A stretch of 64,000 bases of DNA from contig BROE01000022.1 in NCBI GenBank assembly GCA_036571765.1, positions 7,296,377-7,360,376 of the forward strand. The letters are read 5' to 3'. The notes beneath the pieces are model-generated. The model saw only the letters and a program-made list of their open reading frames with translations. It ran no database searches and was not told the origin of the DNA. Position numbers and translations under genes: made by a program. Below, piece by piece: positions 13,108 through 27,418 of the stretch. Source of the DNA: Plecoglossus altivelis. Its lineage: Eukaryota > Chordata > Actinopteri > Osmeriformes > Plecoglossidae. Every line of letters begins with the position of its first letter. The first letter of the stretch is position 1.

Positions 13108-13245
13108 ATGACCGCACGCTTCCGGTTGCCTGCTGGCAGATCCTACAATGTCCGGGCGTCGGAACTGGCACGCGACAGGCAGCACACCGAGGTGGTCTGC
13201 AACGTTCTCCTCCTGGACAACACCGTCCAAGCCTTCAAAGTTAGC
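13108..13245 (+). CDS. ptpn4: ptpn4 exon 2 (residues 1-46)
   Basis: This exon encodes the conserved PTPN4 N-terminus (MTARFRLPAGRSYNVRASE...) and the first strands of the FERM F1 lobe, ending AFKVS. The donor is GTAAGT. It is in phase 0 with exon 3. Confidence 0.95.
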
Positions 13246-15054
13246 GTAAGTCCTCGGAATGCCCTCCTCTGCCGGATCAATGCGCCAACAGGAAGGTGTG
13301 TTTGGACAAACTAGGGTCCAACTAGGGGCTGTGGGGCCAGGAAGGGGCCACTAGTCTGTCCACGTGTTTAAAACAACAACAAAAAAAACACCACCATGTG
13401 ACCGCAGTGCTATATCCTACTCTGTCCCTGGTTCCTCATCACATCTCATGGGGGTGAGGAGGGAAGTCATGTGTGTATGTGAGGGAGGGAGAGAAAGAGA
13501 GAGAGAAAGGGGGAGGGGGAGAAAGAGAGAGGGAGGGAGAGGGAGAGAGAGAGAGAGAGGGAGAGAGAGAGAGAGAGAGGGAGAGAGAGAGAGAGGGAGA
13601 GAGAGAGAGAGGTGGGGGGTTGAGCCCCTCCTCATACGGTGAAATGCCTGACATTCCAGTGTTCAGAGGAGCCTCCCAAAGGTTGCTGCACAGTCAAGTA
13701 CATACTCGTACACTGCTTCTAAGAGCACACACAAACACACTGTCCTTGTCCATTTAGCTCTGTCTCAAGTAAGTCAACACACACTGGAGCCCAGCCGGGT
13801 GCCAGTCAGGGACAGGAAATCAGTGTTCCAGTCGTTGCAACATCCATGTTTTCTCTAGGAGCTGGAGGAAGGGACTGCTCCAGCACTTGATAAAGCCAGC
13901 CACACTGGCACAGAGGGAACTTTGTGCCCCACGACAACAGTGGTTTGTCTGCACTTGTCGTGTGACTGCATGAAGCAGACAAGCCTTCCTGGACAAGGCC
14001 TTGTAGAATTGGCTCAATAGAGCACGTTAGCGATGCCCACGTAGACCCATGTCTGGATTGAGACGGATCAGAAGAGGGCTGACATCAAACACTGTCTTTG
14101 CGGATTACGTAAGATTTCAGAGAACTGTCAAAGGATATGGTGACCTCCCACGCACACACACACACACACGCACACTGTTTGATGTAATAACCATCTGCTT
14201 CCAAGGTTGCCTTGGCTACAGTACAGTATGGACCTATTAGGGGCTTGTGACACTGCTGTGAATCAATTACATGAATTAAGATCAACTTCCCTCCAATTTC
14301 CTCCTCGGTCACACATCGATTTGTCCTATGCAGTTCCTGGAAAGCCGGCTCTGACAGAACAAGAGTTCAATTGATCCTCACTTGGCTAGGCCTTGCAGTA
14401 GTAGTCTACCCTGCCTGCCTGTGCTGCTGACCGGGGAAGGCATACAGCAAGGAGGGGGGGGGGGGCACGGGGCTTGTCCCAGGCCCCTTCCCTCGCCCCT
14501 GCCTAAACCTCCACTCCCAGGGGACCAGAGAGAGACAGAATCGGAAACCTTGTGGAACTGTGGAAGGCTGCTACTCTCTGGACAAGCTGCCTCATGTTTC
14601 GCTGCATATTCGTCATTCCTCCTCTCCTCCGCATGCGCGAGTGTGCACACGCACGCACACACGCACGCATACACACACATACACATTCAATAGCCCCCTT
14701 TCCCCTCCGGCAGTGGGAGGCAATCTAGCTCCCTCTGTTAGAGCAAAATTGTATGGGGTTAGACTTGAATGTCTATGTGAGAGAGAGAATAAGCCCAACG
14801 TGACAGTCTGTCTCTCTCTTGCTCTCTCTCTCCCTCTCTTACTCTCTCTCCCTCGCTTTCTCTCTCCCTCTCTTACTCTCTCTCCCTCTCTTACTCTCTC
14901 TCTCCCTCTTGTTCTCTCTCTCCCTCTCTTACTCTCTCTCTCTCCCTCTATTGCTCTTGCTCCCTCTCAAGATTTCTCCTTCCAGCCCACTTACAGAGGT
15001 GGGGGATTAATGAAGATCAACACAAAGACTGTTTGTTTCACCCAGACCAATCAT

Positions 15055-15112
<58 letters not shown>

Positions 15113-18100
15113 TTCTCTCTTTCTCTCACTCTTGTTTACTCTGTTGTTCGTTTGTTCGCCCTCCTGACTCCCAGAGCTGCAATGTCAGAGCGCTGCTTGT
15201 TGGGGGATGGGGTGGGGGGCTTTGCAGCGTTAATCTTGCTTGCCCTGCTAACCCCAGACAGACAGCAGCAGGGCAGCTCCACCCAGGCTGAGGGGACACT
15301 TCCTAGGACTGTTTGATGTCACTCTGGTGGGTTCTAAGACCAGCAGTAGACAGCTCGGGGCCTGTGTGTGTGTGTGTGTGTGTGCGCGCGAGCGTGCGCG
15401 TGCGTGCATGCCCCAGCCTCCATTTAAATAATGCATGGCTCTTTGGTCTTGCCGTGGCAGCATTAGCACGTTTGTCTCTTGAGACTGCTTCCTGAGAGTA
15501 CGCCGCCTCAGTCCTACCACATCCAGGCAGACAAGCCACTTCAGACAGCCACGACACTTCAAATAGCACACACACACACACACACACTTAGAGTCCTCTA
15601 TGAATAGCTGAAGAATTATAAGGTTAGAGGTCCTGGACTGGGGAAATGTGTACTTCCTCTTTTTGCTCCCTCAGTCATGATGGCTAGATTACCCCTCGTG
15701 CTGTAGACCAAAACACCTCTTATCTTGTCACGGCCAGAACGCTGGGTGCCTCTCCTGGCGTTCACACGGGTCTCCAGAGACGAGGCTGTAGCCACTCTGG
15801 AAAGTGGAGGTCAATTATTTTAAGATGTTTCATCGTCTATTTAGACATTTCGAAAGGCTGAATGTGACTGTTTTCCATGGAAATATGTGTCTTTGTCTGA
15901 GGACTTTTGAGTCATCTAAGCGGGACTTTTCACATCTCAACCACTTCCCCTTTCCCTCCCTCAAGGTTTCTAATTCACTCTATTTCAATGCGGTTACAAA
16001 TAGTGGCTGATGCATGTGTAGTTTTCAATTGCCCTATTGGCCAAGGTGTAGCTATTTGGATTTCTGGTCCCTCTATAGCAAAACATGAATAAGCACTTCT
16101 GACATCTAGAGCAGGCTACTGCTCCATCAGTAATGCATGAGTAAGCCGCAGAACAATGCCCTGAAGAAAGCAATCTAATTGGCTGAATAGGTGGAGAAAA
16201 GAGCTGTCTGATTGGCTAAGTAGGTTACTGCTGGGCTCTCTGGTTATTTTGCCCGGTAACTTAGTCTTGCAGTGTTAAAAATGGCAACATGATTGTGTGG
16301 CTGGCTGTATAGGTTAGGCACGCTGTAGTAGAAGTGGAGTGTTTAGATACAGTGTTAGAGAACTAGACCTCCAGCCTCCCTGTCTCATACGCAGCAGAGA
16401 AGCTCTGATGGTGGGCCTCCACACCAAGCTGCCTGCCTGCCTCCCTGCCTCCCTCCCTCCCTCCCTCCTTGCCGCAGGGTTCACCCCCAGTGACAGGGCA
16501 AGAGGGGGGCAGCTTTGTTTCCCCACACTGACAGCACATGTTTGACAGCAGCTCTGAGCTGCCAGACGGACGGCTGCCTGCCTCCGAGCTGTGACACGAC
16601 CCTCCCCCCCCCCCTCCTCAGCCCTCCCTAAGGACAACCATGTCAACACTGACCATCTCCCAGCCGGACACACACACACACACGCAGGCGGTAGACAGTA
16701 CTGCTGGGCAGAGAGAACAGAGGTGTTGGTCATTTGGTCAGGAGACCAGTGGCAGCTACACCACCTTGGGTACATGGCTCCGGACTAAAGTTTCCCCTCA
16801 CTGTCCCAGTACCACTCCGAAGCCCAAAATGAACCGTCCCAAACGAGCTGATGTGTTTCACCTGCCTTGTGTTTCAAACGTGTTGAACAACTGGTGTTTA
16901 CATTTCATATTGTTATATGACCTGTCGTCCCAAAGTCTGTGTTGAAATGTCCAATACCTATTTTCGTCGTCACCGGATGCTGTTAATTTCAAACCCCGGT
17001 TGAGTCTCTCCCCCTTCATTTCCATGGAGACCTTGGAGGGGAGGAGGAATTGGGGGGGGAGGGTGTCTGTGGTTATGACTCATGTGTTGCACGCAAAATA
17101 ATTCCCCTGTCCCTTTCTGCTCTCCCCCTGTTGTGGCCTTGCAGAAGCACGACCAGGGCCAGGCGCTGCTGGACGCTGTGTTCAGGCACCTGGAGCTGAC
17201 CGAGAGGGACTACTTCGGCCTGCATCTGGCCGATGACTCCTCCGACAGCCCGGTGAGTTTGTGGGTCGCAGGTCAGACGGAGGTCAAAGGGGCAGAGACA
17301 TGCGGCGTGATGCCTGAGAGGGGAGCAGTGAGAAACGTCCTCCCCCGTTCACTCCCTTTACTCCCTCAGCTCCACCGTCTCTCATCAATAAATGACAGTT
17401 GTTTTGAGAGAACTTAGAATGGACACGGAATGAAGTCAGATTGAGTCATTGATGTGTGTGTGAGTGAGTGAGTGTGTGTGTGTGTGTGTGTGTTAGCATC
17501 TTCAAATGAACATGCCCCTGCTCTCCCCACACTGGCCACCCAGCCTGCCAGATGAATAATTGAGCGGCAGCAGTAGTGTTGCTGAGGAACTGTTATCGTT
17601 TCATTGAGCTTCTCCTCATCAATCTTTTACAGAGGTGGCTGGATCCTAACAAGCCCATCAGGAAGCAGTTAAAAAGTAGGTGAAATTCCACCAGCATGGC
17701 AACAGCAGTTTAGTCGAGCCGGAGAATGCTCATGCGATTTGCTATGGTTTTGATCACTGCATTTATCATTCTGTATCGTTGGCAGCCCAGTTGGAAGAAC
17801 AACCCTCACAGTGGTCTGCGAGAGAATTCGAGGAGGCTTAATATGTCTCCCCATCTTTTTTTTCCAGGGGGATCGCCGCATAATCTAAGTTTCCGAGTCA
17901 AGTTCTTTGTGACGGACCCCAACAAACTTCAGGAAGAGTACACGAGGTGAGCGTGGCCCGTGTGCCCCCCCCCCCCCCGGTGAGGTCATCCGCTGCAGTT
18001 AGCGGTGTTAGGCTGTTACTTCACCCCTGGACCGGAGCTCAGCTCTTAATGAGCCAGGATAGCCTGAGCTGCTCGCAGGCCTTAGGGGGATTGTAATGGC

Positions 18101-21040
18101 TGCTACTAGGCAGTCAATGACTAGGGGACCTTGGGGCTGCGTGTCATCCTACTGCCACGCTGTCACACTCGTAAAATGTCAGTTTAACACCTTCGGTTAA
18201 TCCTCGCCCCTCGCGGTACAGGTATGTGTATATCTTCACCGTGTAGATAGTGAGTCTTTATGTCTGCGCTCGTCTTACACAGTGTGGCTCAAGGCAGTGA
18301 ATAGCAGGAGCGCGTGGTGGATTAACACAAGAGTTCCCACCTCTAAACAGATGTCCTGCTACCGTTCATTCAGCCCTGGATCTCAGGCACGGCTCTGCTC
18401 AGCCAGCCGTGCCCCGCGGAGAACCACTTTGGTAAATGCGGAGATGTAGAGGATGGGATGTACCCAAGCCCTCCTCGCTGTTGTCCGCCCTCGTTAGACG
18501 GGTAGCAGCCACCCTGCAGGTCCCCGCAGTGCCAGTGTAGTGACTCAGGTGGGCTGGCCGGGGGGGGGGTCTGCTGTGGGTCTCGGATGAGGAGGGAACA
18601 CGCCGTGGTGTTTACTTGCAGCATTTGTCTTCCCCAGGTACCAGTATTTCCTCCAGATCAAACAGGACATACTGACTGGCAGGTGAGCTGTTTGACTTGC
18701 TGTTGACATACTACACCTCCCTATTGATATTACACACCAGGTCCGTTTCCTTTCGGAGCCACCGGAACACTTAATCCATTTTGAAACTCCTGTTCCAAAC
18801 CGTTGGTCCATTAAGATGCCGTAGCTGCGGTTGATTTGAGTTGTAAGGATTTGTAGATTTCTCCAGCTGAATAAACTGTGTGTGTGTGTGTGTGTGTCTG
18901 TGTGTGTGTGTGTTCCACAGACTGCCCTGTCCACACAACACCGCTGCCCTCCTGGCCTCTTACGCAGTTCAATGTAAGTAAGAAGAAGAATGCATTCACT
19001 CTGCACATGTTTGTATTCTACGGCCACGCAATGGGGGAGCGGGTTTTTGAACCTGCCAGCCCTTAACTCTGCAGGCAGATGCTCAGACTAATGGCCCCTT
19101 GCACTGCTAGGATGGTTGGATTCCCTAGCTTGTGGTATGGAAACACCAGGGGGTGTTGTGGTGAAACGTGAAGGTCAGTTCATTCATCAGGTAACACCTG
19201 CAGTGCCCAGACCAGCTCCCCTTGCTCAGCTCAGCTCCACCCTGGGGGGACAGATGAACACGTTAGCCAGCAGCTCCTCCACAAGCAGCCCCCCCCCCCC
19301 CCCCCCCAGTCCAGCGGAGCTCAGCTCAGGCTGGGGCTCAGCCTTCCCAAGACGACGCATAGATCATGTTCACAGATGTGCACACGCAGCCTTACTAGAG
19401 GAGACTGTTTTGGCTCGCCCAGTGACAGGCTTCAATGGTCATCACATGACCTCTAGCCTGCGGGGAGCGTGTGTGTGCGTGCGCGTGCGCGTGCGTGTTG
19501 CATGTTCTCCTCCAATGTCAGTCACCAGGGTGACCCGAATAATGACTCATGACAGATTGGTCTGTCCCTAAAGAGTTCTCTCTCTCGCTCTCTCATTCTC
19601 TCTCTCTCTTGTTCTCTCTCTCTCTTGTTCTCTCTCTCTCTCTCTTGTTCTCTCCCTCCCTCTCCCTCTCTCATACCTCCCTCACTTTCTCACGGTTTCC
19701 TCTGCTCTGTATCTCTCTCTGCCTCTCTCTCTATCTGAGTTTGTGTCTCAGTTACTAGCTGTCTCTCCCATTCAAGGATTTTGATGGGGAATTTCACTGC
19801 TATGTAGGTCAGAGAAGGGCTTTGAAATCACACCTGACATGGCATCGCAACATGCACTGACATTTACTAAATGTACATATGCGAGCCAATCAGATCAGAT
19901 CTACACTCGGAATACAACCCCTGATGTGAGAAAGCGACAGTGATGTTTTCTTTGTGTTGCTAATTGTATTTGTTTAACCAGCCTCTAATGTTGATTATAT
20001 GACACCTTGGGACTCAATCATTGGGCAGTTAATGCACGTGTTTTGTGCTACCGGTTTACAGTGTACGTTTGTGTCCGCATTGTGGCCCATTAGACTGCCC
20101 TGCGGTTGCATAATTTATTTCTCATCCAAAACTGGGATTGCGTCAGTAAGTGAGTTTGAATCGATCGTCTGGCCAATACGAGCGTACGCCAGCAGTTGAG
20201 TGGAGCACTTTTATGAATTGAGGCCGCTTCACACACTGCTGCAGGCTCCGGCAGAGTGTGTGTGTGTGAGAGTGTGTCTAGATCACAGCCTGGGCGAGCG
20301 GGGAATTGTCGACTGCTCCTCTCTCTTTTCATTAGCAGACCAGAGACATCTTTAACAACACGTTGATGCTTCTCTCTTTCTTCTCCTGACTATTGAGACT
20401 GCATTGATAAAACCACACGCCTTCTGTCATGCTGGGATCTGCTACCCAACAGCACTGCTGCACGTTCATGTCATCCATGTTTCTATATCAAACTGGCCCG
20501 TCCCAGAACCTCTGAGTGAGAAGGCTGCATCCATGACCAGCACTTATTGGATATTGGGCTCATTGGATATTTCTCTCCACCCTCCCTTTTTCCCACCACT
20601 GTCCCACCTTTTGGTTTCTCTCTCTCGCTCTCTCTCTCTCGCTCTCTCACTCTCTCGCACTCTCTCGCTCTCTCTCTCTCTCTTGCTCTCTCTCTCTTGC
20701 TCTCTCTTGCTCTCTCTCTACCTCTCTCCCTCTCTTCCCCTCGCTCTCTTTGTCCCTCTCCGCCCCTTCTCTCTTCTCCTGTCCCCTGTCGTACAGCTGA
20801 GCTAGGGGACTACAGTGACCTGGACCATGCCCCTGGTTATCTAGCAGAGTTCAGCTTCATCCCCAGCCCTCCCCAGGGCTTTGACAAGGAGGTCACCAAA
20901 CACCACCAGCAGCACAGGTACGACACTAGAGTTAAACACCCGCACAACATCACACCACACACACACACACACACACACACATACGTCACCCACTTATACG
21001 CATCCGTTCTCCCTCTCTCCCTCTCTCCCTCTCTGTCTAT

Positions 21041-21099
<59 letters not shown>

Positions 21100-24000
21100 T
21101 CTCCGTCTCTGTCTCTCTCTCTCTCTCTGTCTCTCTCCCTCCTCAGTGGTCTATCTCCTGCCCAGTCAGAGTTTAATTACCTGAACACAGCACGGACTCT
21201 GGAGCTGTACGGAGTGGAATTGCACTATGCAAGGGTGAGTGCGAGCGAGAGAGCGGGAGATTTTCCGCGTTGCGTTTGTGCCCGGAGCCCCCGTCTAAGC
21301 TCAGTCTGCGACATGCTAAAACTCCTAATCCACAATGTTCCTCATTGATTTTTTCGTCCTCCTCCCCTCCTTCTCCCTCTCTCCTCTTTTCCAGGATCAA
21401 AGCAACACAGAGATTTTAATTGGGGTGATGTCAGCAGGGATCGTGGTTTACAAGAACAGGGTACGAATCAACTGCTTCCCATGGTGAGTGAGAGCCTCCA
21501 GAGAGCGTCCTCCTCTGTCCCTGCTCAGGACATCTGGGTCTGGGCTGCGGGTAGCGCTCTGTCACCCTCGCTCCCTCAGGGAGATGGAGTCGGAGCTCGC
21601 GGACAGTCGACATTACTCCGTTGGTCTTTAGACACGTGTTTTACAATGCATCCGCTCAGTTCTGATTTGAGGGAAAGATTATGCTTGGCTCAAATCATGG
21701 GATGAAAGCAGAATGAGGCCGATGAATATCTTCCTGCCCCCACCCCCCTCCCCAGCCCTACAGTGACAGTTTCCACAGGGCTCTGTATTCATGTGGAAAC
21801 CATCATTCCCAGAATCTCCCCTCAGAAGAGATACCGCAGGGTTTTGGATTTAGCTGTGATCGACTCTCAGGCCTTAATGCCGGGATTCTTAGAAATCTTT
21901 GATATTCAGCCGAGTTGATCTTGCTCCCATTAATGTGTGCCAGGGGTTGGGCGGTGCATCCCAAATCCCCACAAGACTGGTGCTAATCCAACCCCCCTCC
22001 ACCAACACACACACACACACACACACTATACATACAGTATCACTCCCTGTCCCCTCACACTTCCAACCACACACGCACACTTGCCCCACTCCACCCCAAA
22101 AGACATCCACCCCCCTCCCGCAGCACCCAGCGTCACTCCCCCCTGACCCCCCTCCCCCTGGGCTGTGCTGAAGGCCAGCTGCCTGCCTCGGTACATATCC
22201 TACAACACACTGGCTCGCATGCTTCCCAACCAGGCTACATTTAGGGCTCCTGATGGTGGTGTGTTTTCGCAACAGCTGTCCACTACCGTCACGCGAGAAG
22301 GCATCGTTCTTCTCGAGCGTGCTCTCTCCCCCCCCCCCCCCCCCTCTCCCTCCCCTCCCCTCCCCTCCCCCCGCCATGTGTGGCGCTCCTGGCGGGAAGA
22401 CTGGACGCCAGGCTTGTGGGGAAGGGAGCGATCTGAAAAGGGAGTCGTGAGGATTCTGCCTCTCTCCTATTTATGTTCACAACAGCCTGACAAATGAGCA
22501 TCGCTTAGATGGGGCATGACTCACTGCCTCGGAAAGAGCGTGCGCGTACGTGCGTGCACGTGTGTGCTGAATTTCCCTCGGTGCGTGCGGGCATGTGCAC
22601 GAACAAGCGTCTGCGTGTGAGTAAGAATGTAAAATATATTTAGCTGTGCTGTGAGTCATGCAGTAGTGGGAGCAGGAGGTGGGCTGGGGAGGGAGATGGG
22701 AGGGGGGGAGGGGGGAGGGGCGGGATTAGAAGGCCGATCGGGAGACGTGTTCGTGTTCAGCTGTGCTGCTTTTGATTGCTGCTGTGAAGGGGACCCTCGG
22801 CTGTCACAGGCAGACACACTCACTCTGTCTGCCTCTGCTCCCGCAGGTTGAAGATCGTCAAGATATCCTTCAAGTGCAAGCAGTTCTTCATCCAGCTGAG
22901 AAGAGAAGCGGTGGGTAGTCTGGGGGGAGGGGTGGGGGGCTGGGGGCTGCGTGCGGGGGGAGAAGGGCCCTCGCTGCGGTCTAGGTGGCCTAGGAAAAGA
23001 GCGGTGGGTGGCGTCAGTGGTCACCGTCATCCAGGCCTGAGACGGCAGCTGACCCTCTCGCTACCTCAAGCCATTCATTTAAGGCTGAACCCAGTGTGTG
23101 TGAGAGGGGGGGGGGGCACATCTGTGCTGTAGGGTGGATGGATTCCTCACCAACACCCCTATTTCACTTAGTCACACAGACACACTCACCCACACACAGA
23201 CTTAATAATAGATATGGGGAAGTTCTTTATCCAAAGCAGTTATACTAAAAGCCTGTCCTCAATGGTGTCAGCATGTATTATTAATGTGTATATGGGGGGA
23301 GAGAGAGAGAGAGGAGATTGGACTGGTCATGTGAGCGCGGGTCACAGCACACACTTGAACAGAAGCAAAAACAAAGCACAGACTGCCTTTCCCCTCCCCT
23401 GGCTTTTCTCTGTGGACGCTTCTCACCAGTCAGCGAGACGGTGTCCCCAGATCACCTGAGAGCAAAGCCTCAGATCACCTGAGAGTTCTCAGGCCCCAGA
23501 CGGAGCGTCACCCCCCTGCTGTCTGTGCCCTCGCGTGACAACCCCGGCCTATTGTAGCTGGGAATCCTAACCTAACAACCCTCTCAGACGTGCACCGGAC
23601 CCCACACATACCCTTATTTTATTTCTCTTCCTTTTTCTCCCCCCCCATGTCTTTCTCCTACAACTTGCCGTTCCTCCCATGTCCCCTCCTCGCCCTCCAG
23701 AACGAGAGCAGAGAGACGTTGCTGGGCTTTAACATGGTGAACTACCGGGCCTGTAAGAACCTGTGGAAGGCCTGCGTGGAGCACCATACCTTCTTCCGTT
23801 TGGACCGGCCCGTTCCGCCGCAGAAGAACTTCTTCGCTCACTACTTCACCCTGGGCTCCAAGTTCCGCTACTGGTAAGGCAGGGCTCCCAGCCCGCTCTG
23901 GAGGAAAAGGATATTTGTAGAGGGGCTTTTTCAGTGATTTGACTGTTTTTATATAGTTTTAATAGTGACAGTTAGAGACAGGAAAGAGAGACACGCATAC

Positions 24001-24140
24001 AGAGAGACACAGAGAGACAGAGAGAGGATGACTTGCAGGAAATGGCCCTTGGAGTCATACCCGTACGGCCCCCTGTGGTAAAACCTTCCATGTGACACAT
24101 GCTCTCCCCTGCGAACCACTGGGGCGCCCCACTCTCTCTG

Positions 24141-24182
<42 letters not shown>

Positions 24183-26434
24183 CACACACACACAGAGCAC
24201 ATACTTGGAACCCTACTGTATCTTCCACTAAGGCAGAAAAGCTGTAAAATGTTTGCTAGATTATGAGAAGTCAGTACAATCATTCATCAGTGAATGGGGA
24301 GATGGGTTAGCAGTTGCTTATTGTGTATACAATGCTGGCTGAATATGTGAATTATTGATGTCTCCCCCACAAAACAGAACTTGCTGTTGACAGTCCTCTG
24401 GAAGAATTTTTTGATTTCCTTAGGTCATTTTGGGGATGTAGATTTTCAATTATTCAGTTACTTTCACTTTGTGGATGAACAGCAGTTTTGAAATAGCGCT
24501 CACAAACATTTTCTAGCAAGCCACATTTGTTGATGGTTTAGAATAATTGCAGCCTGGTTCGGAGCTGTGCTGAGGTGATCTTCTAGATCCTTCCATTTCT
24601 TCCCCAAAGCCCCCCCATATGCATGAAGCTCAAGGGGTTTTTGAGTCGTCTTTATTGTCTCGCGAGTGCCTGAAGACGCTTGCTTTAGTGATGCTGGCGA
24701 ACGCAGCTCTAACATTGACGTAACGTCTTGTCAACGTTGGCTCTGCAGCGGCCGGACAGAGGTGCAGTCGGTGCAGTACGGCAAGGAGAAGGGCATCAAG
24801 GACCGCGTGTTTGCCAGGTAAGACACACCCCCAACGCCTCCGCGTGTGACTGCTCACCAGGTTCTAGCAGAAGAAACGGCAGCCATGCCTAAACAGGAAC
24901 CCAGTCGCTATTACTGCATTGGCGGCAGGCTGGGATGGATAACAAGGAAGTCTGATTAGCACTTCTTTAGCTGCGTTCCCGGAGGGCGTAGGCGACAGAG
25001 AATGAGTTAGGGGCGTTGATGGGGGCCGTCATCACCTTCCCTCCCTGTGATCCTGAGCTCTAAGCTGCCAGACGTCTGCGTCTCCAGAGCCCCCCCCCCC
25101 CCCCCACAGTAAAGCCGCTGTTCTTCCATGTCCTGCGTGGCGTCGGAGAGAGCGTGACCGTGATCTGCTGTCTGTGCAGGTCGCCCAGCAAGCCCCTGGC
25201 CAGGAAGCTGATGGGCGGGACGGACTGGGAGACGGTCAGCCGGAACTCTCTGTCAGACGAGCGTCTGGAGACCCAGAGCCTGCCCACGCGCTCGCCGCCC
25301 GGCACGCCCAATCAGTAAGCAGCACCCAGACACCTTACTATCGACCTGTAGGGATCCTAGCACTGTACAAGCGTGTGTGAGGCCGTAACGGGACCCGCGT
25401 CCGCGTGTGTTTGGTGCAGCAGGAACTCCATGTTCGCTCAGGAGGGGACGCGCATGCGGCCGTCGTCTGTCGGCCACCTGGTGGATCATGTGATCCACAC
25501 CTCGCCCAGCCTTCCTGTCTTCTCCAATCACAAGTCTGCCTCCTCCACCCAGGCCAACAGCATCAGCCTGGACTCCACCCCGTAAGTCTAACTAACCTCC
25601 TGAAAGACGCCGGCCTAGAGCAAGTGCTCCCCTCCCCTAATGCCTGCCGCACTCCCTCACACTCCCCCACACTCCCCCACATCCTCCACACTCTCCCACA
25701 CTCCTCCACAAACACCATCAGCAAGTCCACAGTGGGACAGTTGTCTCTTCCATGTGACACGTCACCATCCTTGGTCATTAGCCTGAGAGTCGATGACTCG
25801 GCATAACATGATTCTGCTGTTAAAATGTCCCACAAACAGACTCCCCACAAACAAGCCCCAGTTTCATTTGGCCCGACAGTCCCAGTGCCATGCAGTCTGC
25901 CCCAGCCGCTGGAACGGCTGCTTTTTGATGGTTACACTGTGTGTGTGTGTGTCTGTGTGTGTGTCTGTGTGGCTTTCAGCGACGGTTCACACCCTCTCCA
26001 AATGTCATTTAATGAGCCTAAATGGAAAGGCAGCCCTTTGAACAGCAGCAGTAAAATGTGTTTACAGCTCTGGGGGCATGGGGCTGTGTCTGTGGGTCTG
26101 TGTGTCTGTGGGTCTGTGTGTGCTTGAAAGAGAGCGTATTTGTGTGTATGTGAGAGTGAGAGAGAGAGAGAGAGAGAGGGTGAGAGAGAGTGTTAGTTTG
26201 TATGTTAAACCCATTTAGACCTGTGCCCTGCCCTTGCCCACCCCTGGGGTCTGTTACGTACCCCTCTGCTACGGTTCCAGGAAGGGTCTATCAGTGCACA
26301 AGATCAGAACCCCTCACTGACTGGGCCTGGCCCGTCACCTGGCCTTACAGCAGGAAACGGAGCACAGCTCAGCTTGACATGAACATGCTGAAATCACATG
26401 CATCTGCCACCTAGACAATGTCAAAACAAGCCAG

Positions 26435-26465
<31 letters not shown>

Positions 26466-27379
26466 AACAGTGCCATATGCACTTTCCTTCTTGGATATTT
26501 CATTCCTGCATGACACACACATACAAACACACACACACACACAAACACATTCCCCGCCAAGCCGTGTGCTCATCCTTCTGTCACTGATCCAGAAGATGAC
26601 ATAACCACCTGCTCCCTCTTCCTCAGCGTGCAGACACTGCTGGCCCACACACATACACGCACACACACACGCACACACGCGCACACACCCTGCTCTCTCT
26701 CCTTAAAAACATAAAGACGACCATATTCTGTGTCACTTAGCCACACCTCAGGGAGGATGGAAGGGGGGGGGGGCAGGAGAAAGGCTGTGTTCTCTGAAGA
26801 GCACAGTGGAGCTGAGATGTTAGGGGATACTTCCTCTGGCGACAGGAGCCATAAACCTGCAAAACACCTGATTGGCTGACCTCAGGTTGACCTGCCTGAG
26901 CTGGGACTGGGATCAGCAACCACAGCCTCTGCATAAACCTCCGTACAATCATAAAACTGTCAGTTTGTCACAATAGCTGGAGGAAAATGAATGGGGTCCT
27001 GTCCGTGGTTGGCCTGTACACTGTGTAATATGTCCATTATTTAGAGCAGACAAGGTGTTTGCTAGAGGACACCCACAGCATTGTGGACCCGCCCAGCCGT
27101 TCTCTGGTCTCCCAGGGTGCGTGTGCTAGCTGAGAGCGCCTGTCCTCTTCAGTGGTGGTCCTGCGTGACTCCTGTGGCGTGACACCAGCTCCCCTCACAG
27201 GAGGCCAAACAAACACGATGTGCTGTGACTGGGGCCAGACTCACCTAGGCCTCCTGTAGCATCCGCACGCACGCACACACAAGCTATCCCTTTGGGAGGA
27301 AGGATCAGTTCGTCTGGGGTGTAGCATTCAAGTTGGATGACTTGCATAGGTGTCATCTGTCATAGGTGAGCTGGAACTA

Positions 27380-27418
<39 letters not shown>

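Larger units (their letters stand above)
13246..17144 (+). other. ptpn4: ptpn4 intron 2
   Basis: No exon is recognised. The intron carries a 130-bp polypurine GA tract (13482-13612), CT-rich tracts (14816-14966 and 15056-15129), TG at 15364-15386 and short homopolymers at 14453-14465 and 16605-16615. Confidence 0.6.

Noticed and set aside
14560..15291. 243-codon open frame rich in Leu/Ser
   Set aside because: Driven by CT microsatellites, which read as Leu-Ser repeats without stops; no homology outside the repeats.
20547..21348. 209- and 155-codon open frames on the + strand
   Set aside because: CT/CA microsatellite translation that merely overlaps ptpn4 exons 8 and 9, partly in the wrong frame.
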